A stretch of 64,000 bases of DNA from Bacteroidota bacterium (GCA_016706595.1 JADJJH010000001.1:372001-436000), one strand, 5' to 3'. Shown: positions 1 through 9,216, counted from the stretch's first letter. The notes: generated by a model from the letters alone, not told the origin. Numbers and translations: made by a program.

Positions 1-1
1 T

Positions 2-1834
2 GAAGTGGATTGTGGTACATTAAGAGGTATTGCCATTTCAGCATTAAAAGAAAATGATGATATCGTTGAACCATTATTAGATCGTATTGTGGGTCGTGTT
101 TCATTACACGATGTATACGATGCAAAGGGTAATTTATTAGCGGCTGCAGGTGATGAAATTTCTTATTTCCATGGCGAAGCGATTGAAAATGCAGGCATCG
201 AAACAGTCGAAATTCGTTCGGTTCTTACTTGCGAAAGTAAGCGTGGTACTTGTTCAAAATGTTATGGTGTAAACTTGGCTACCGGTAAAATGGCGCAGTC
301 GGGTGATACCGTTGGTATTATCGCAGCGCAATCTATTGGTGAGCCGGGTACACAGCTTACCTTACGTACTTTCCACGTGGGTGGTGCGGCAAGTTCATCG
401 GCTATCGAATCGCAAATGGTTGCGAAGTTTGATGGTAAAATTGAATTCGATAGTATGCGTACTACCAAGTATGTAAACAAAGAAAATGAAGAAACCAATA
501 TCGTAATTACGCGTATGGGTGAAATGCGAATTGTTGATGAAGAAGGAACCGTTTTAATTACTAGTGAGGTGCCTTATGGTTCAACTTTGAAAGTGAAAAA
601 CGGACAGAAATTGAAAAAAGGTGATGAGATTTGTTCATGGGATCCGTTTAACGCCGTGATCATTTCTGAAATTACCGGAACCATTCGTTTCGAAAGTGTA
701 ATTGATGGTATTACTTTCCGTGAAGAGGCTGATGAGCAATCGGGCTTACGTGAAAAAGTAATTATCGAAACAAAAGATAAAACCAAGATACCTGCTATTT
801 GGGTTGAAGGAAAAGATAATAAAAACTATAATGTACCGGTTGGCTCACATCTGATTGTAAATGATGGAGATACCATTCAAAGCGGACAAATTCTTGTAAA
901 GATTCCTCGTATCATGGGTCGTTCACGAGATATCACGGGAGGTCTTCCGCGTGTTACTGAATTGTTTGAAGCAAGAAATCCATCGAACCCAGCTGTTGTT
1001 GCCGAGATAGATGGTGTAGCAACTTTTGGTGGTGTAAAACGTGGTAATCGCGAAATCAATATCGAAAGTAAAGATGGTATCATTAAAAAATACCTTGTGC
1101 CTTTAACCAAGCATATCATTGTACAAGAAGGTGATTATATTAAAGCAGGAACCCCATTAAGTGATGGTTCAATTACACCTTCAGATATCTTAGCTATTAA
1201 AGGACCGTTTGCGGTGCAAGAATACTTGGTGAATGAAATTCAAGAAGTATATCGTTTACAAGGTGTGAAAATTAATGATAAGCATATTGAAGTTATCGTT
1301 CGTCAGATGATGCGTAAAGTAACCATCGAAGATCAAGGTGATACGAAATTCTTAGAAGGCGATGTAGTTGATAAATTAGAATTCCAAGAAGAGAATGATT
1401 GGATGTTTGATAAGGTAGTAGTTACCGATGCAGGCAATTCAACCAAAATGAATCCGGGACAAATTTGTACGCTACGTGAAATTCGTGAAGAGAATTCAGC
1501 TTTACGTCGTGCCGATAAAACTTTAATTCAATATCGTAATGCACAACCTGCAACATCGAGTCCGAATTTATTAGGTATTACCAAAGCATCTTTAGGAACC
1601 TTCTCGTGGATTTCTGCGGCATCGTTCCAAGAAACTACGAAAGTACTTTCACAAGCAGCCATTGCCGGTAAGTCGGATTATATGTGGGGCTTGAAAGAGA
1701 ATGTAATTACCGGAAACTTAATTCCTGCCGGTACCGGTATGAAAGAGTACGATGATTATATTGTTGGAAGTAAAGATGAATACGAAATTTTACAAAGCTC
1801 TAAAGAGTCGTTACCATTTGATGACGAAGAATAG
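2..1834 (+). CDS. rpoC: RNA polymerase beta' subunit, C-terminal part (5' end outside window)
   Basis: This is the C-terminal 610 residues of the largest catalytic subunit of RNA polymerase. The reading frame is open to the left edge, so the apparent GTG start at position 5 is an internal valine. The second zinc-binding cysteine set is visible (CGT near residue 4, then the C-x6-C-x2-C cluster [11 protein letters not shown] near residue 78). It is followed by the trigger-loop signature [18 protein letters not shown] near residue 112, which closes on NTP substrate in every known beta' subunit. The downstream SGLREKVI and [23 protein letters not shown] stretches and the C-terminal [25 protein letters not shown] block are family hallmarks. 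A strong terminator follows directly, so this ends the rpoBC transcript. Identity is certain. Confidence 0.99.
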   Translation, partial: EVDCGTLRGIAISALKENDDIVEPLLDRIVGRVSLHDVYDAKGNLLAAAGDEISYFHGEAIENAGIETVEIRSVLTCESKRGTCSKCYGVNLATGKMAQSGDTVGIIAAQSIGEPGTQLTLRTFHVGGAASSSAIESQMVAKFDGKIEFDSMRTTKYVNKENEETNIVITRMGEMRIVDEEGTVLITSEVPYGSTLKVKNGQKLKKGDEICSWDPFNAVIISEITGTIRFESVIDGITFREEADEQSGLREKVIIETKDKTKIPAIWVEGKDNKNYNVPVGSHLIVNDGDTIQSGQILVKIPRIMGRSRDITGGLPRVTELFEARNPSNPAVVAEIDGVATFGGVKRGNREINIESKDGIIKKYLVPLTKHIIVQEGDYIKAGTPLSDGSITPSDILAIKGPFAVQEYLVNEIQEVYRLQGVKINDKHIEVIVRQMMRKVTIEDQGDTKFLEGDVVDKLEFQEENDWMFDKVVVTDAGNSTKMNPGQICTLREIREENSALRRADKTLIQYRNAQPATSSPNLLGITKASLGTFSWISAASFQETTKVLSQAAIAGKSDYMWGLKENVITGNLIPAGTGMKEYDDYIVGSKDEYEILQSSKESLPFDDEE

Positions 1835-1852
1835 TTCAAAAAAAATACAATT

Positions 1853-1883
1853 AAAAAAACCGTCAGTAATGGCGGTTTTTTTT
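1853..1883 (+). terminator. Rho-independent terminator of rpoC
   Basis: A run of A, then CCGTC, the loop AGTAAT, GGCGG and a run of eight T. The stem contains one G-T wobble. It starts 19 bases after the rpoC stop codon. Confidence 0.88.
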
Positions 1884-2062
1884 GAATAACAGAAGGCGTC
1901 GTCTTTGCGAGGAACGAAGAAATTTCAAGAAATTCATACGTCAAAACTTCAAAAGCTATGCAGTTTGCAAGATTCATGCATGGGATGTACCTTTATTATG
2001 CTCAATCTTTTCGAATAATATACATCAACTTAGTTGAACTTCACATAATTAGAATTCAAACC

Positions 2063-2818
2063 ATGAAAAAAATCACCCTTTTATGCTTCCTATTCACACT
2101 AGCATTGAATGGTTATGCGCAACAATTTATTACCCGTTGGGATTTAAGTATTGCAGGTTCTGGTGCAACCCAAATTAGTTTTGGTGTTGGTACAAGTGGT
2201 ATTGTAAATTATAGTTGGGAAACTATACCTGCGAGTGTAACAGGTTCCGGTACTTTTAATGGATCAACTGCTACAATTACAAGTTTGCCTGCGGGGTCGG
2301 TAATTAAGCTTAAAATAGATAGTGCAAATTTCAATCATTTTAAAATGTATAATGGGACTGACAGAAATAGACTTCTTGATATTGAGCAATGGGGCAATAT
2401 ACATTGGAGTAACTTTTCAAATTCTTTCTATGGATGTAGTAACCTGAATATTTCTGCAATTGATATTCCTGATTTAAGCAATGTGCCATCCTTAATTTGG
2501 TGTTTTCGTGGATGTACTTCACTAACTGGCCCAACAAATATCAGCAATTGGGATGTTAGTCATGTAGCATATATGTATGGTGTGTTTTGGGACGCATCTA
2601 TATTCAATCAACCAATTGGAAATTGGGATGTTAGTCATGTAATTACTATGAATGATATGTTCCGTGGAGCATCTTTTTTTAATCAACCAATTGGAAATTG
2701 GGATGTCAGTCATGTTATAGAAATGGCTGATATGTTTAATGGGGCAGCCACTTTTAATCAACCAATTGTGTTTGTTGGGAATGTTCATGGGGCACTCTTT
2801 CAATCAACCAATTGGTAA
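2063..2818 (+). CDS. BspA-like (DUF285) secreted surface protein, 5' segment of a frameshifted gene
   Basis: The chosen ATG gives a clean signal peptide (MKKITLLCFLFTLALNGYA, then QQF). About 130 unassigned residues follow, and then tandem 25-residue units of the form FNQPIGNWDVSHVxxMxxMF. This is the DUF285 / BspA-type leucine-rich-like repeat common on Bacteroidota and Mycoplasma surfaces, usually thought to act in adhesion. Three clear units are readable before the frame breaks at about 2767, where FNQPI is followed by non-repeat residues and a stop. The next segment, in another frame, resumes the same repeat within about 20 bases. The break looks like loss of about 40 bases from one unit. 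The gene follows the rpoC terminator and so has its own promoter, which I could not place. Confidence 0.8.
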   Translation: MKKITLLCFLFTLALNGYAQQFITRWDLSIAGSGATQISFGVGTSGIVNYSWETIPASVTGSGTFNGSTATITSLPAGSVIKLKIDSANFNHFKMYNGTDRNRLLDIEQWGNIHWSNFSNSFYGCSNLNISAIDIPDLSNVPSLIWCFRGCTSLTGPTNISNWDVSHVAYMYGVFWDASIFNQPIGNWDVSHVITMNDMFRGASFFNQPIGNWDVSHVIEMADMFNGAATFNQPIVFVGNVHGALFQSTNW

Positions 2819-3935
2819 TTGGGATGTTAGTCATGTAACATATATGTTTGCGATGTTTAGATATGCATCTCAATTCAATCAGCCCATTGGAAATTGGGAT
2901 GTTAGTCACGTAACTAATATGAGTAGTATGTTTCATCTAGCATCTTTTTTCAATCAACCAATTGGAAATTGGGATGTTAGTAATGTAACAGATATGCATT
3001 ATATGTTTCTCGGTGCATCTTCTTTCAATCAACCCATAGGAAATTGGAATGTTGGCAATGTTCGCTTTATGTATGGTATGTTTTGGTCAGCATCGTCCTT
3101 TAATCAGCAAATCGGAAGTTGGAATGTAAGTAATGTTTCACATATGTTTTGGATGTTTCGAAATGCATCTTCATTTAATCAACCATTGGGAGCCTGGAAT
3201 TTAAATCCATCGGTGCAAATTGTCGGCTTACTCAGTTTCTCTGGAATGGATTGCAGTAATTATGGAAGTACACTTTCGGCTTGGGCAGTCAATCCAAACT
3301 TGCCTAATGGCAAGTCGCTTGGTGCTGATAGTTTGTCATATGGTGTAAATACAATTCCCTACAGAAATTTTCTAATTAATTCAAAAGGTTGGACAATATC
3401 TGGCGATATTGCAGATAGTATTAATTGTTTTTGCATTCCTACGATTGATACAGAAATTATTAATTCATGTATTCCAGATACATGGCTAAATGGTGTGACC
3501 TATAATACAGGAAGTCACACAGCTATGTATACTTTTCCAGGAGCTACTACAACAGGCTGTGATTCTATTATAATTCTGAATCTTACTATCAATAATTCTA
3601 CTTCTAATTCCACAACGTCTACAGTTTGTGATTCCTATACGTGGCCCTTTAATGGAATTACATATACATCTTCAGGCATGTATACTTTTACTTCTTTAAA
3701 TGCATCGGGCTGCACGCATAACGATTCACTCAATTTAACTATTAATAATTCTACTTCTAATACCACAATATCTACAGCCTGCGATTCCTATACTTGGCCA
3801 CTCAATGGAATTACATATACATCTTCAGGTGTTTATACTTTTACTTCATTAAACGCATCAGGCTGCACGCATGCCGATTCACTTAATTTAACTATTAATA
3901 ATTACTTCCAATTCCACAACATCTACAGCTTGTGA
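2781..3935 (+). CDS. BspA-like surface protein, middle segment: DUF285 repeats then 51-aa Cys-pair repeats
   Basis: This continues the gene that starts at 2063 in a different frame. About seven more 25-residue DUF285 units run from MFMGHSFNQPIGNWDVSHV to about 3210. They are followed by a linker ending in a partial unit (SCIPDTWLNGVTYNTG) and then two full copies of a 51-residue repeat. That repeat has the pattern CDSYTWPxNGITYTSSG, then SLNASGCTH, then LNLTINNSTSN. The same repeat builds most of the giant protein encoded at 14337-23390 and the end of the one at 56956-60900. Each unit holds two cysteines about 30 residues apart, so a disulfide within the unit is likely. The frame breaks at about 3903, where two bases (CT) are missing compared with the previous repeat copy. 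Confidence 0.78.
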   Translation: MFMGHSFNQPIGNWDVSHVTYMFAMFRYASQFNQPIGNWDVSHVTNMSSMFHLASFFNQPIGNWDVSNVTDMHYMFLGASSFNQPIGNWNVGNVRFMYGMFWSASSFNQQIGSWNVSNVSHMFWMFRNASSFNQPLGAWNLNPSVQIVGLLSFSGMDCSNYGSTLSAWAVNPNLPNGKSLGADSLSYGVNTIPYRNFLINSKGWTISGDIADSINCFCIPTIDTEIINSCIPDTWLNGVTYNTGSHTAMYTFPGATTTGCDSIIILNLTINNSTSNSTTSTVCDSYTWPFNGITYTSSGMYTFTSLNASGCTHNDSLNLTINNSTSNTTISTACDSYTWPLNGITYTSSGVYTFTSLNASGCTHADSLNLTINNYFQFHNIYSL

Positions 3936-4311
3936 TTTTTATACTTGGCCACTCAATGGAATTACATATACATCTTCAGGTGTTTATACTTTTACTTCAT
4001 TAAACGCGCGCACGCATACCGATTTACTCAATTTAACTATTAATAATTCTACTTCCAATTCCACAACATCTACAGCTTGTGATTTTTATACTTGGCCACT
4101 CAATGGAATTACATATACATCTTCAGGTGTGTATACTTTTACTTCAATAAATTCATCGGGCTGCATGCATATTGATTCTCTCAATTTACATGGTTCTTTT
4201 AGGGGCACATCATCCTTAATTTTACCCCGCCAGGGGCCCCGGGGACTTTGCCGCCATAACTCCCGGTTTGTGTTGATGTTGGACCAGGTTTATTTGGGTT
4301 ACCGAAGGTAG
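3936..4311 (+). pseudogene. Broken 3' tail of the BspA-like gene (two further Cys-pair repeats, then non-repeat sequence)
   Basis: Two more copies of the CDFYTWPLNGITYTSSG repeat can be read here in shifted frames. A second lesion near 4006 removes about eight bases from the SLNASGCTH part of one copy. Repeat similarity ends abruptly at about 4190. It gives way to about 130 bases that are unusually G+C rich, with runs such as CCCCGCCAGGGGCCCCGGGG, and no C-terminal sorting domain is found. Either the gene is decayed or the assembly is wrong at this join. No function is assigned to the tail. Confidence 0.6.
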
Positions 4312-4358
4312 CAATAGTCAAACACGCCTAATCTTCGGTTATATAATTACCGTGCATT

Positions 4359-5723
4359 TTAAGGATTGTAGAGATCGTAAACTATAATAGAGAATGTTTG
4401 AAATAAACTATCAACCACAATCTTCCTACTCATCATTTCACTGCCACTTTGAATTTGTAACAAGTAAAGTCCGGATGCCAATACATTAGGAAGTGGAACG
4501 TGTACATTATAATAACCCTTATGAATTGGTTTAGTACTTTCAAATAGCATTTGTCCACTTAAAGAATATAAAGAAATTTTCAAGGATTTGGTTGTCATGC
4601 TTTCGCCGCTCAGCAATATGGTATAAGTTGCTTGTTGGTAACGCACAGAAATATCTTCATTTAGGTTTTGAGTATGTATTGATGTTGGTGCTGCATCCAT
4701 ACACGATGGTGAATTATATCCGGTTTTAGTTTGTGAATGACAATTTCCGCAAAGCAAATTTTTAAAGAAGCAAGTGAATTTCGAAGGCAAATAATTATTG
4801 GCTTCTAAAGATGGGAAATAACAATGTTGTCCACTGGCATCAAAATTATTTTCACTGCAAATGCCTAAGTTTTGCATGCGTTGGTAAATTTGTTTTGGTC
4901 CGAATAAAAACGGATATGGGTTTACAGTATCGTTACATGATAAATACTTACCGGTATCAACAGGCATCACATTATCTAATAATCCATGCATAGATAAAAT
5001 CGGAATATTTTCATTGGCATCTATCATATTCGTATCAACAATCGCTCCACACCAATTAAAAATTCCTTTCAATTGATAAGCAGTATTAATGAGGTTAGTA
5101 CCTTGATGCAAACCACCCATATCGGCCGATAAACCCGGGAAGTAAACATCTGCTTCAGCTTGATCACAAAAGGCTGCTAATAATAAAGCCATAGTACCTT
5201 CGCTTTGTCCGGCTGCAAATAAATGATCGGTATCAATAGCATAATCGCTTGCATGAAAATTTAAGTATCGCAAAGCAGCATCAACATCTTGAGCGGCTCT
5301 ATACATGGCTGTTTTTAGTTGCGGAATATTTCCGGTGCATGCAGTGCCGGCGCCAATACTATTCCATCCTAATCGATAATTTATCGTAGCAGCTACATAA
5401 CCTCTTCGAGCAAGTTGCCGACAATAATGGGTAAGATCAGTTTTATTTCCATTGACAAATCCACCACCATGAACCATCATTACCACTGGGCGTTTTGCCA
5501 AAGGGTCGATTAAAGTGTTTGGATAATACATATCAAAATGCAGCGTATCAATGGCTCCTGAAATATTGGTATTAAAACCATATTGAATATTCAACTGGCT
5601 GTCAATTGCAATCGGTGCATAATAATCGTTTTCCGCAAAGCGACCATTCATACAGTAGACAGAAGATTGTGCCTCACAAGTAAAGCTGAATGCGATAAGT
5701 AATAAAAAATAAACTGACTTCAT
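4359..5723 (-). CDS. Secreted alpha/beta-hydrolase (carboxylesterase-like) with T9SS C-terminal tail
   Basis: The ATG at 5723 is preferred over the one at 5741 because it starts a normal signal peptide (MKSVYFLLLIAFSFTCEA). The hydrolase core carries the oxyanion motif MVHGGGF near residue 85, the nucleophile elbow AAGQSEGTMAL (G-x-S-x-G) near residue 175, a likely acid in MHGLLDNVMP, and a likely catalytic histidine in SGQHCYFP. This is the order of a carboxylesterase or dienelactone-hydrolase fold. The last 90 residues resemble a type A T9SS sorting domain (SLSGQMLFES, then LASGLYLLQIQSGSEMMSRKIVV), so the enzyme is probably exported and anchored or released outside. An extra 17 residues follow the usual KIVV end, which is odd and may reflect a lost stop or an indel. 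The substrate is unknown. Confidence 0.82.
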   Translation of the reverse strand: MKSVYFLLLIAFSFTCEAQSSVYCMNGRFAENDYYAPIAIDSQLNIQYGFNTNISGAIDTLHFDMYYPNTLIDPLAKRPVVMMVHGGGFVNGNKTDLTHYCRQLARRGYVAATINYRLGWNSIGAGTACTGNIPQLKTAMYRAAQDVDAALRYLNFHASDYAIDTDHLFAAGQSEGTMALLLAAFCDQAEADVYFPGLSADMGGLHQGTNLINTAYQLKGIFNWCGAIVDTNMIDANENIPILSMHGLLDNVMPVDTGKYLSCNDTVNPYPFLFGPKQIYQRMQNLGICSENNFDASGQHCYFPSLEANNYLPSKFTCFFKNLLCGNCHSQTKTGYNSPSCMDAAPTSIHTQNLNEDISVRYQQATYTILLSGESMTTKSLKISLYSLSGQMLFESTKPIHKGYYNVHVPLPNVLASGLYLLQIQSGSEMMSRKIVVDSLFQTFSIIVYDLYNP

Positions 5724-5745
5724 GCAGAAGTTTGGAAACATAAAA

Positions 5746-5775
5746 ACTCCACAATGATAGATATTATTGTGGAGT
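5746..5775. promoter_or_regulatory. Perfect inverted repeat just upstream of the esterase gene
   Basis: ACTCCACAAT and ATTGTGGAGT form a perfect 10-bp inverted repeat with a 10-base loop. It starts 23 bases upstream of the esterase start codon. It could be a leader hairpin or an operator. It lacks a T-run in either direction, so it is a poor terminator. The rest of the gap to 6213 (about 440 bases) is A+T rich, and I see no gene or RNA in it. Confidence 0.5.
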
Positions 5776-6213
5776 AGATTTTGAAGAGTTATTCACTTGT
5801 AATAACCAATTAACCCATAATGCACAATAGGATTTCGCAAAGTCAAAAGTATAATGCGTTAGATGGAATTACCCCGATATAGGAATTGATTCAATTCTAA
5901 CAAAATTGGATTGAATAACAATTTACTAATCGATTTTGCATCCCTAGTTTTGAAATTGGGTTTTAATTATCCGTGAAGAAATACTGATATTCAGCATAAT
6001 TTATTTTGAGAATAGGATAGGGCCTTAGCGTCAAATTGAAATATAGTTGACGTAGTACCGATTTTCAAAACCATTCGTTTTAAAAAGAAGATTCAGCGTT
6101 CAGAAATTTTCGAGTTTACAACTAAATTATTTTACATTCTGTTGCCTATTCATTGGTAAACTTAATTTTTTAGAAGTATCTTAGATTTGGTTTTCAACAA
6201 CAAAAAAATAGTT

Positions 6214-6609
6214 ATGCCGCAACAACCCATTGAAATTATATTAAGCAGGCAGTTAGCCGATTGTATGAAGGTGGCTGTTTTTTTGGTTGATCCGGCAGGT
6301 AACTTACTTTTTTATAATGAGGCAGCTGAAGGTATTTTGGGTATTAGATTTAGTGAAACCGGAAGCGTGCCTGTCGAAGAATGGGCATCGGTGTTTAAGC
6401 CAACAGATATCCATGGTAATCATTTGCCGCCCGAAGGTTTGCCTTTGGTACAAACCTTAAGTAATCGTAAGCCGGCACAAGGTTCGTTTTATATTGATAA
6501 TAGAAGAGGGAAAAGGATTTTAATTACCGTTACCGCCTTTCCGATTGAAGGAAGACCGGATACGTATTTAGGTGCTATGGCTTTATTTTGGAAAACTGAA
6601 TTGTCATGA
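6214..6609 (+). CDS. Small stand-alone PAS-domain protein
   Basis: The ATG at 6214 is chosen over an upstream TTG. The 131-residue product is essentially one PAS sensor domain: VAVFLVDPAGNLLFYNEAAEGILGI near residue 22 is the typical PAS entry, and the C-terminal part (GSFYIDNRRGKRILITVTAFPI) matches the PAS beta sheet. There is no kinase, GGDEF or DNA-binding domain, so it must act through a partner or bind a small ligand alone. Its stop codon overlaps the start of the following metallo-hydrolase gene by four bases (ATGA), which suggests translational coupling and a joint role. The ligand is unknown. Confidence 0.8.
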   Translation: MPQQPIEIILSRQLADCMKVAVFLVDPAGNLLFYNEAAEGILGIRFSETGSVPVEEWASVFKPTDIHGNHLPPEGLPLVQTLSNRKPAQGSFYIDNRRGKRILITVTAFPIEGRPDTYLGAMALFWKTELS

Positions 6610-7442
6610 GAGTAACGGTATGGGGCTGTAGAGGGTCATTGCCATCACCGGGCCCTGAAAAAAATCTTTTTGGTGGCAACACATCTTGTGTGCAAGTAAT
6701 GCATAACAACACATGTATTGTTTTAGATGGCGGTTCAGGTATTCAAAGGCTAGGCGCTACATTACATCAAGATATAAAGGAAGTACATATATTACTTACG
6801 CATTTGCATTTAGATCATACCATGGGACTGGGTTTTTTCTTACCCCTCTATAATCCATCCGTGAAAATTCATATTTGGGGACCGGCCGCTATTGAAGAAT
6901 CACTACTTCGAAGATTAAGAAGATATTTTTCACCACCCTTATTTCCCGTTCGATTGAATGAATTGCCTTTACATCCAATTATTCATGAAATAGATAATTC
7001 TGAATTTATGATTGATGATATTAAAATTCAATCCGGTTATATTTGTCATCCCGGTCCGACCTTAGGCTATAGATTAAGTTTTGGCAACGCGAAGTTTGCT
7101 TATATGCCCGATCATGAAATTGGGTTAGGTGCTGCTAATTTTCCGAACGAACCCGATTGGACTAGTGGTTATGAAATAGCGCGCGATGTAGACTTACTTT
7201 TTCATGATGCACAATATCGACCGAGTGAGTATGTTGATAAAGTAGGATGGGGACATAGTTCGATTGATGATACCTTAGCTTTTGCGAAAATGTGTAAGGT
7301 GAAAAAGCTTGAACTGTTTCATCACGATCCAGGACATACCGATATCCAATTGCAATCAATCTTACACGAAGTGATGCTGAATAAACAATTAGATTTTGAA
7401 GTAAGTATGTGTGCCGAAGGAAATGTGTATGATATTAGCTAG
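6606..7442 (+). CDS. Metallo-beta-lactamase-fold hydrolase (RNase Z / phosphodiesterase-like group)
   Basis: The N-terminus VTVWGCRGSLPSPGPEK and GGNTSCVQV is typical of the PhnP / RNase Z / cAMP-phosphodiesterase-like branch of the metallo-beta-lactamase superfamily. Metal ligands are visible in order: THLHLDHTMG (HxHxDH), a histidine in CHPGPTLGYRL, an aspartate in MPDHE, and a late histidine in FHHDPGHTD. At 278 residues the length fits a cytoplasmic enzyme and there is no signal peptide. It is coupled to the PAS gene upstream by an ATGA overlap. Known members cleave phosphodiesters, but the substrate here is not predictable. Confidence 0.87.
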   Translation: MRVTVWGCRGSLPSPGPEKNLFGGNTSCVQVMHNNTCIVLDGGSGIQRLGATLHQDIKEVHILLTHLHLDHTMGLGFFLPLYNPSVKIHIWGPAAIEESLLRRLRRYFSPPLFPVRLNELPLHPIIHEIDNSEFMIDDIKIQSGYICHPGPTLGYRLSFGNAKFAYMPDHEIGLGAANFPNEPDWTSGYEIARDVDLLFHDAQYRPSEYVDKVGWGHSSIDDTLAFAKMCKVKKLELFHHDPGHTDIQLQSILHEVMLNKQLDFEVSMCAEGNVYDIS

Positions 7443-7467
7443 CATTCAATATACATTGAGTTTCACT

Positions 7468-7860
7468 TTATTTGCGACGTTTATTTCTAGCTAATTTCCT
7501 TAAGTAGAAAATGGTAAATACAGCTATCATCAGAAAGGGAATACTTGATGCAACTATCATCATATTTGAACTTAAGATGCCAATGATGAAAATGAGTGTT
7601 AATAAAATTCCTAAGCAAGCCATGCCTATATAGGTTAACCTAGTACTTGAAATTTTTTGAAATAGGGTAATGCCAAGAAGTAGCTGACCAATGATAGGAA
7701 GAATAATAAAAGGATGTATGACAGATAATGGATTCGAAAATAGTTTTGAGAATATTTCTGCTTCTGCTTCAAATAAAAAGGTATGTTGATTATTGCCCCA
7801 AGCCAAATAACCAAAAAGTGATGTGATGATTAGTAAAAGATTTAAAATTTTTGCTTTCAT
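7468..7860 (-). CDS. Small integral membrane protein, four predicted helices
   Basis: The 130-residue protein has four hydrophobic stretches, at about residues 5-22, 47-67, 75-97 and 100-120, and ends in a basic RKLARNKRRK tail that is probably cytoplasmic. I do not recognise the family from sequence alone. It is convergent with the metallo-hydrolase gene and has no close same-strand partner, since the cupin gene upstream ends about 80 bases away. Function unknown. Confidence 0.7.
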   Translation of the reverse strand: MKAKILNLLLIITSLFGYLAWGNNQHTFLFEAEAEIFSKLFSNPLSVIHPFIILPIIGQLLLGITLFQKISSTRLTYIGMACLGILLTLIFIIGILSSNMMIVASSIPFLMIAVFTIFYLRKLARNKRRK

Positions 7861-7941
7861 GAAATTTTAAAAAAGAATTTGCTATTTTATTTTTATTGAG
7901 CGCTCACGATGAGAAGTCATGTTGAAAAAATAATAGGCTTT

Positions 7942-8490
7942 TTATAATGGTGCAGGAGCATCTTTAAAATGTTTGTATTTGCCTAACATATTTCCTACAT
8001 TGTAAATCAGAGGAAAAATTAATTTCTTTACAAAAGATGGAATTTCAGGCATGTCGTATTCGCTTGCATATTTTGTAAGTAAGTAGGCTCCATCAAATTT
8101 ATCCGGTTCGGCTTGGTTAGATTTATTTTGTGCAGCATACAATGATGATAAAAAAAATACGATCGAATTTGCAGGTTGAATTAAACCTTCGCAATGTAAA
8201 GTCTCTTGCCCTTCAGCCCAGAATTTATGTGGAGTGCCTCTTTCAAATTTGACGGTTTCACCTGGGTTAGCAAATTTTACTTCTTGTCCTAAAACCTGAT
8301 AACCCATTTTTCCGGCAATCACTGTAAGTTGTTCTTCTTGCTTTAAATGCGTATGCATGGCTGGTCCTGCTCCTGGTTTGCAATAGGCATCTAGCTTTAC
8401 GATATCACCTTGTTTATCTGGTGTAATGGAATGGAAAACGATTTTTTCACCGATACAGTTTGTAATCGTGTGAGGGAAATTGTATTTCAT
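7942..8490 (-). CDS. Cupin-domain protein, probably controlled by the divergent TetR regulator
   Basis: The ATG at 8490 is chosen because the longer reading frame would run through the operator and into the divergent regulator. A single cupin barrel is visible: PGAGPAMHTHLKQEEQLTVIAGKMGY is cupin motif 1 with H-x-H and a downstream glutamate, and PGETVKFERGTPHKFW is motif 2 with its histidine. That is a full metal-binding set. The C-terminal 70 residues are extra and partly hydrophobic. It faces a TetR-family gene across a 51-base gap that contains a perfect palindrome, the usual layout of a regulator and its target. Cupins of this size are often dioxygenases or sugar- or metabolite-binding proteins. 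The exact reaction is not predictable. Confidence 0.83.
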   Translation of the reverse strand: MKYNFPHTITNCIGEKIVFHSITPDKQGDIVKLDAYCKPGAGPAMHTHLKQEEQLTVIAGKMGYQVLGQEVKFANPGETVKFERGTPHKFWAEGQETLHCEGLIQPANSIVFFLSSLYAAQNKSNQAEPDKFDGAYLLTKYASEYDMPEIPSFVKKLIFPLIYNVGNMLGKYKHFKDAPAPL

Positions 8491-8519
8491 TTGTTCTTTT
8501 TTGAGTAAAATTAAATATT

Positions 8520-8536
8520 TTTGGACAATGTCCAAA
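8520..8536. promoter_or_regulatory. Palindromic operator between the cupin and TetR genes
   Basis: TTTGGAC-AAT-GTCCAAA is a perfect inverted repeat with 7-bp arms and a 3-base centre. It lies 6 bases upstream of the TetR start codon and 30 bases upstream of the cupin start. Position and symmetry fit a TetR dimer site repressing both genes. Confidence 0.72.
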
Positions 8537-8541
8537 TAAAA

Positions 8542-9153
8542 ATGACCACAAAAAAAAGTATACTAGATAAGGCATTAGAAATGTTTAATGAAAAGGGCAT
8601 TGAATATGTTGGCATGCGTGAATTAGCCGCATCATTGAATATGAGGGTGAGTAATATCACTTATTATTTTCCTACTAAAGATGATTTAGTAAATCAGTTA
8701 TCAATTAACTTAAGTCAATTGAATTCAGAAATTGTAGTTGTGCAGGAAGAGTTGACTATTTCCAATTTTCTTGACATGTTAGAAAAGGTATTTAGGAACC
8801 ACATAAAGTTTCGTTGTTTGCTGTTAAGTTTTGTTCATTTATTACAGCGTAATCATTTTATTTCTTTGCGATATAAAAATACTGAGAAGGATAGAAGTAC
8901 CGCTATTTTGAGAATGTTACAATCACTTATGGAATCGACACTTTTAAAAACTGATGCTGATCTTGATTTCTTGGCCTCTACACTTGCTTTAATTATTCGT
9001 TTTTGGATTTCAGAAGCTTCTGTTTCACACAGTAAATTAAGTGAGCAAGAGCAAATTAAGCATTACCTGAATATTGTAATTAAACTATTTTTACCTTATG
9101 TAACAGCAAAAGGGAAAAGGGAACTTGTAGCCTATTATAAGAGTAGATATTAA
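8542..9153 (+). CDS. TetR/AcrR-family transcriptional regulator
   Basis: The ATG at 8542 gives 203 residues and leaves the operator outside the gene; the TTG at 8521 lies inside the palindrome. The N-terminal helix-turn-helix domain is clear: KKSILDKALEMFNEKGIEYVGMRELAASL followed by NMRVSNITYYFPTKDDLVNQL, which matches the TetR recognition-helix pattern (Y-Y-F-x-x-K-x-x-L). The C-terminal part is the variable ligand-binding and dimer domain and gives no ligand clue. It is divergent from the cupin gene with a palindrome between them, so it probably represses itself and the cupin. Confidence 0.87.
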   Translation: MTTKKSILDKALEMFNEKGIEYVGMRELAASLNMRVSNITYYFPTKDDLVNQLSINLSQLNSEIVVVQEELTISNFLDMLEKVFRNHIKFRCLLLSFVHLLQRNHFISLRYKNTEKDRSTAILRMLQSLMESTLLKTDADLDFLASTLALIIRFWISEASVSHSKLSEQEQIKHYLNIVIKLFLPYVTAKGKRELVAYYKSRY

Positions 9154-9180
9154 AACTATGGCTGAAGGAAAGCTAAACAA

Positions 9181-9216
9181 AAATACCCATAGCTTCTAAA
9201 AGAGTATGGGTATTTT
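9181..9216. terminator. Bidirectional terminator between TetR and katG
   Basis: AAATACCCATA and TATGGGTATTT form a perfect 11-bp stem with a 13-base loop, flanked by A and T runs. It lies between two convergent genes and can serve both. Confidence 0.8.

Noticed and set aside
4190..4330. G+C-rich stretch as a separate gene or origin
   Set aside because: No frame, repeat or iteron structure is seen; it looks like a join or sequencing problem.
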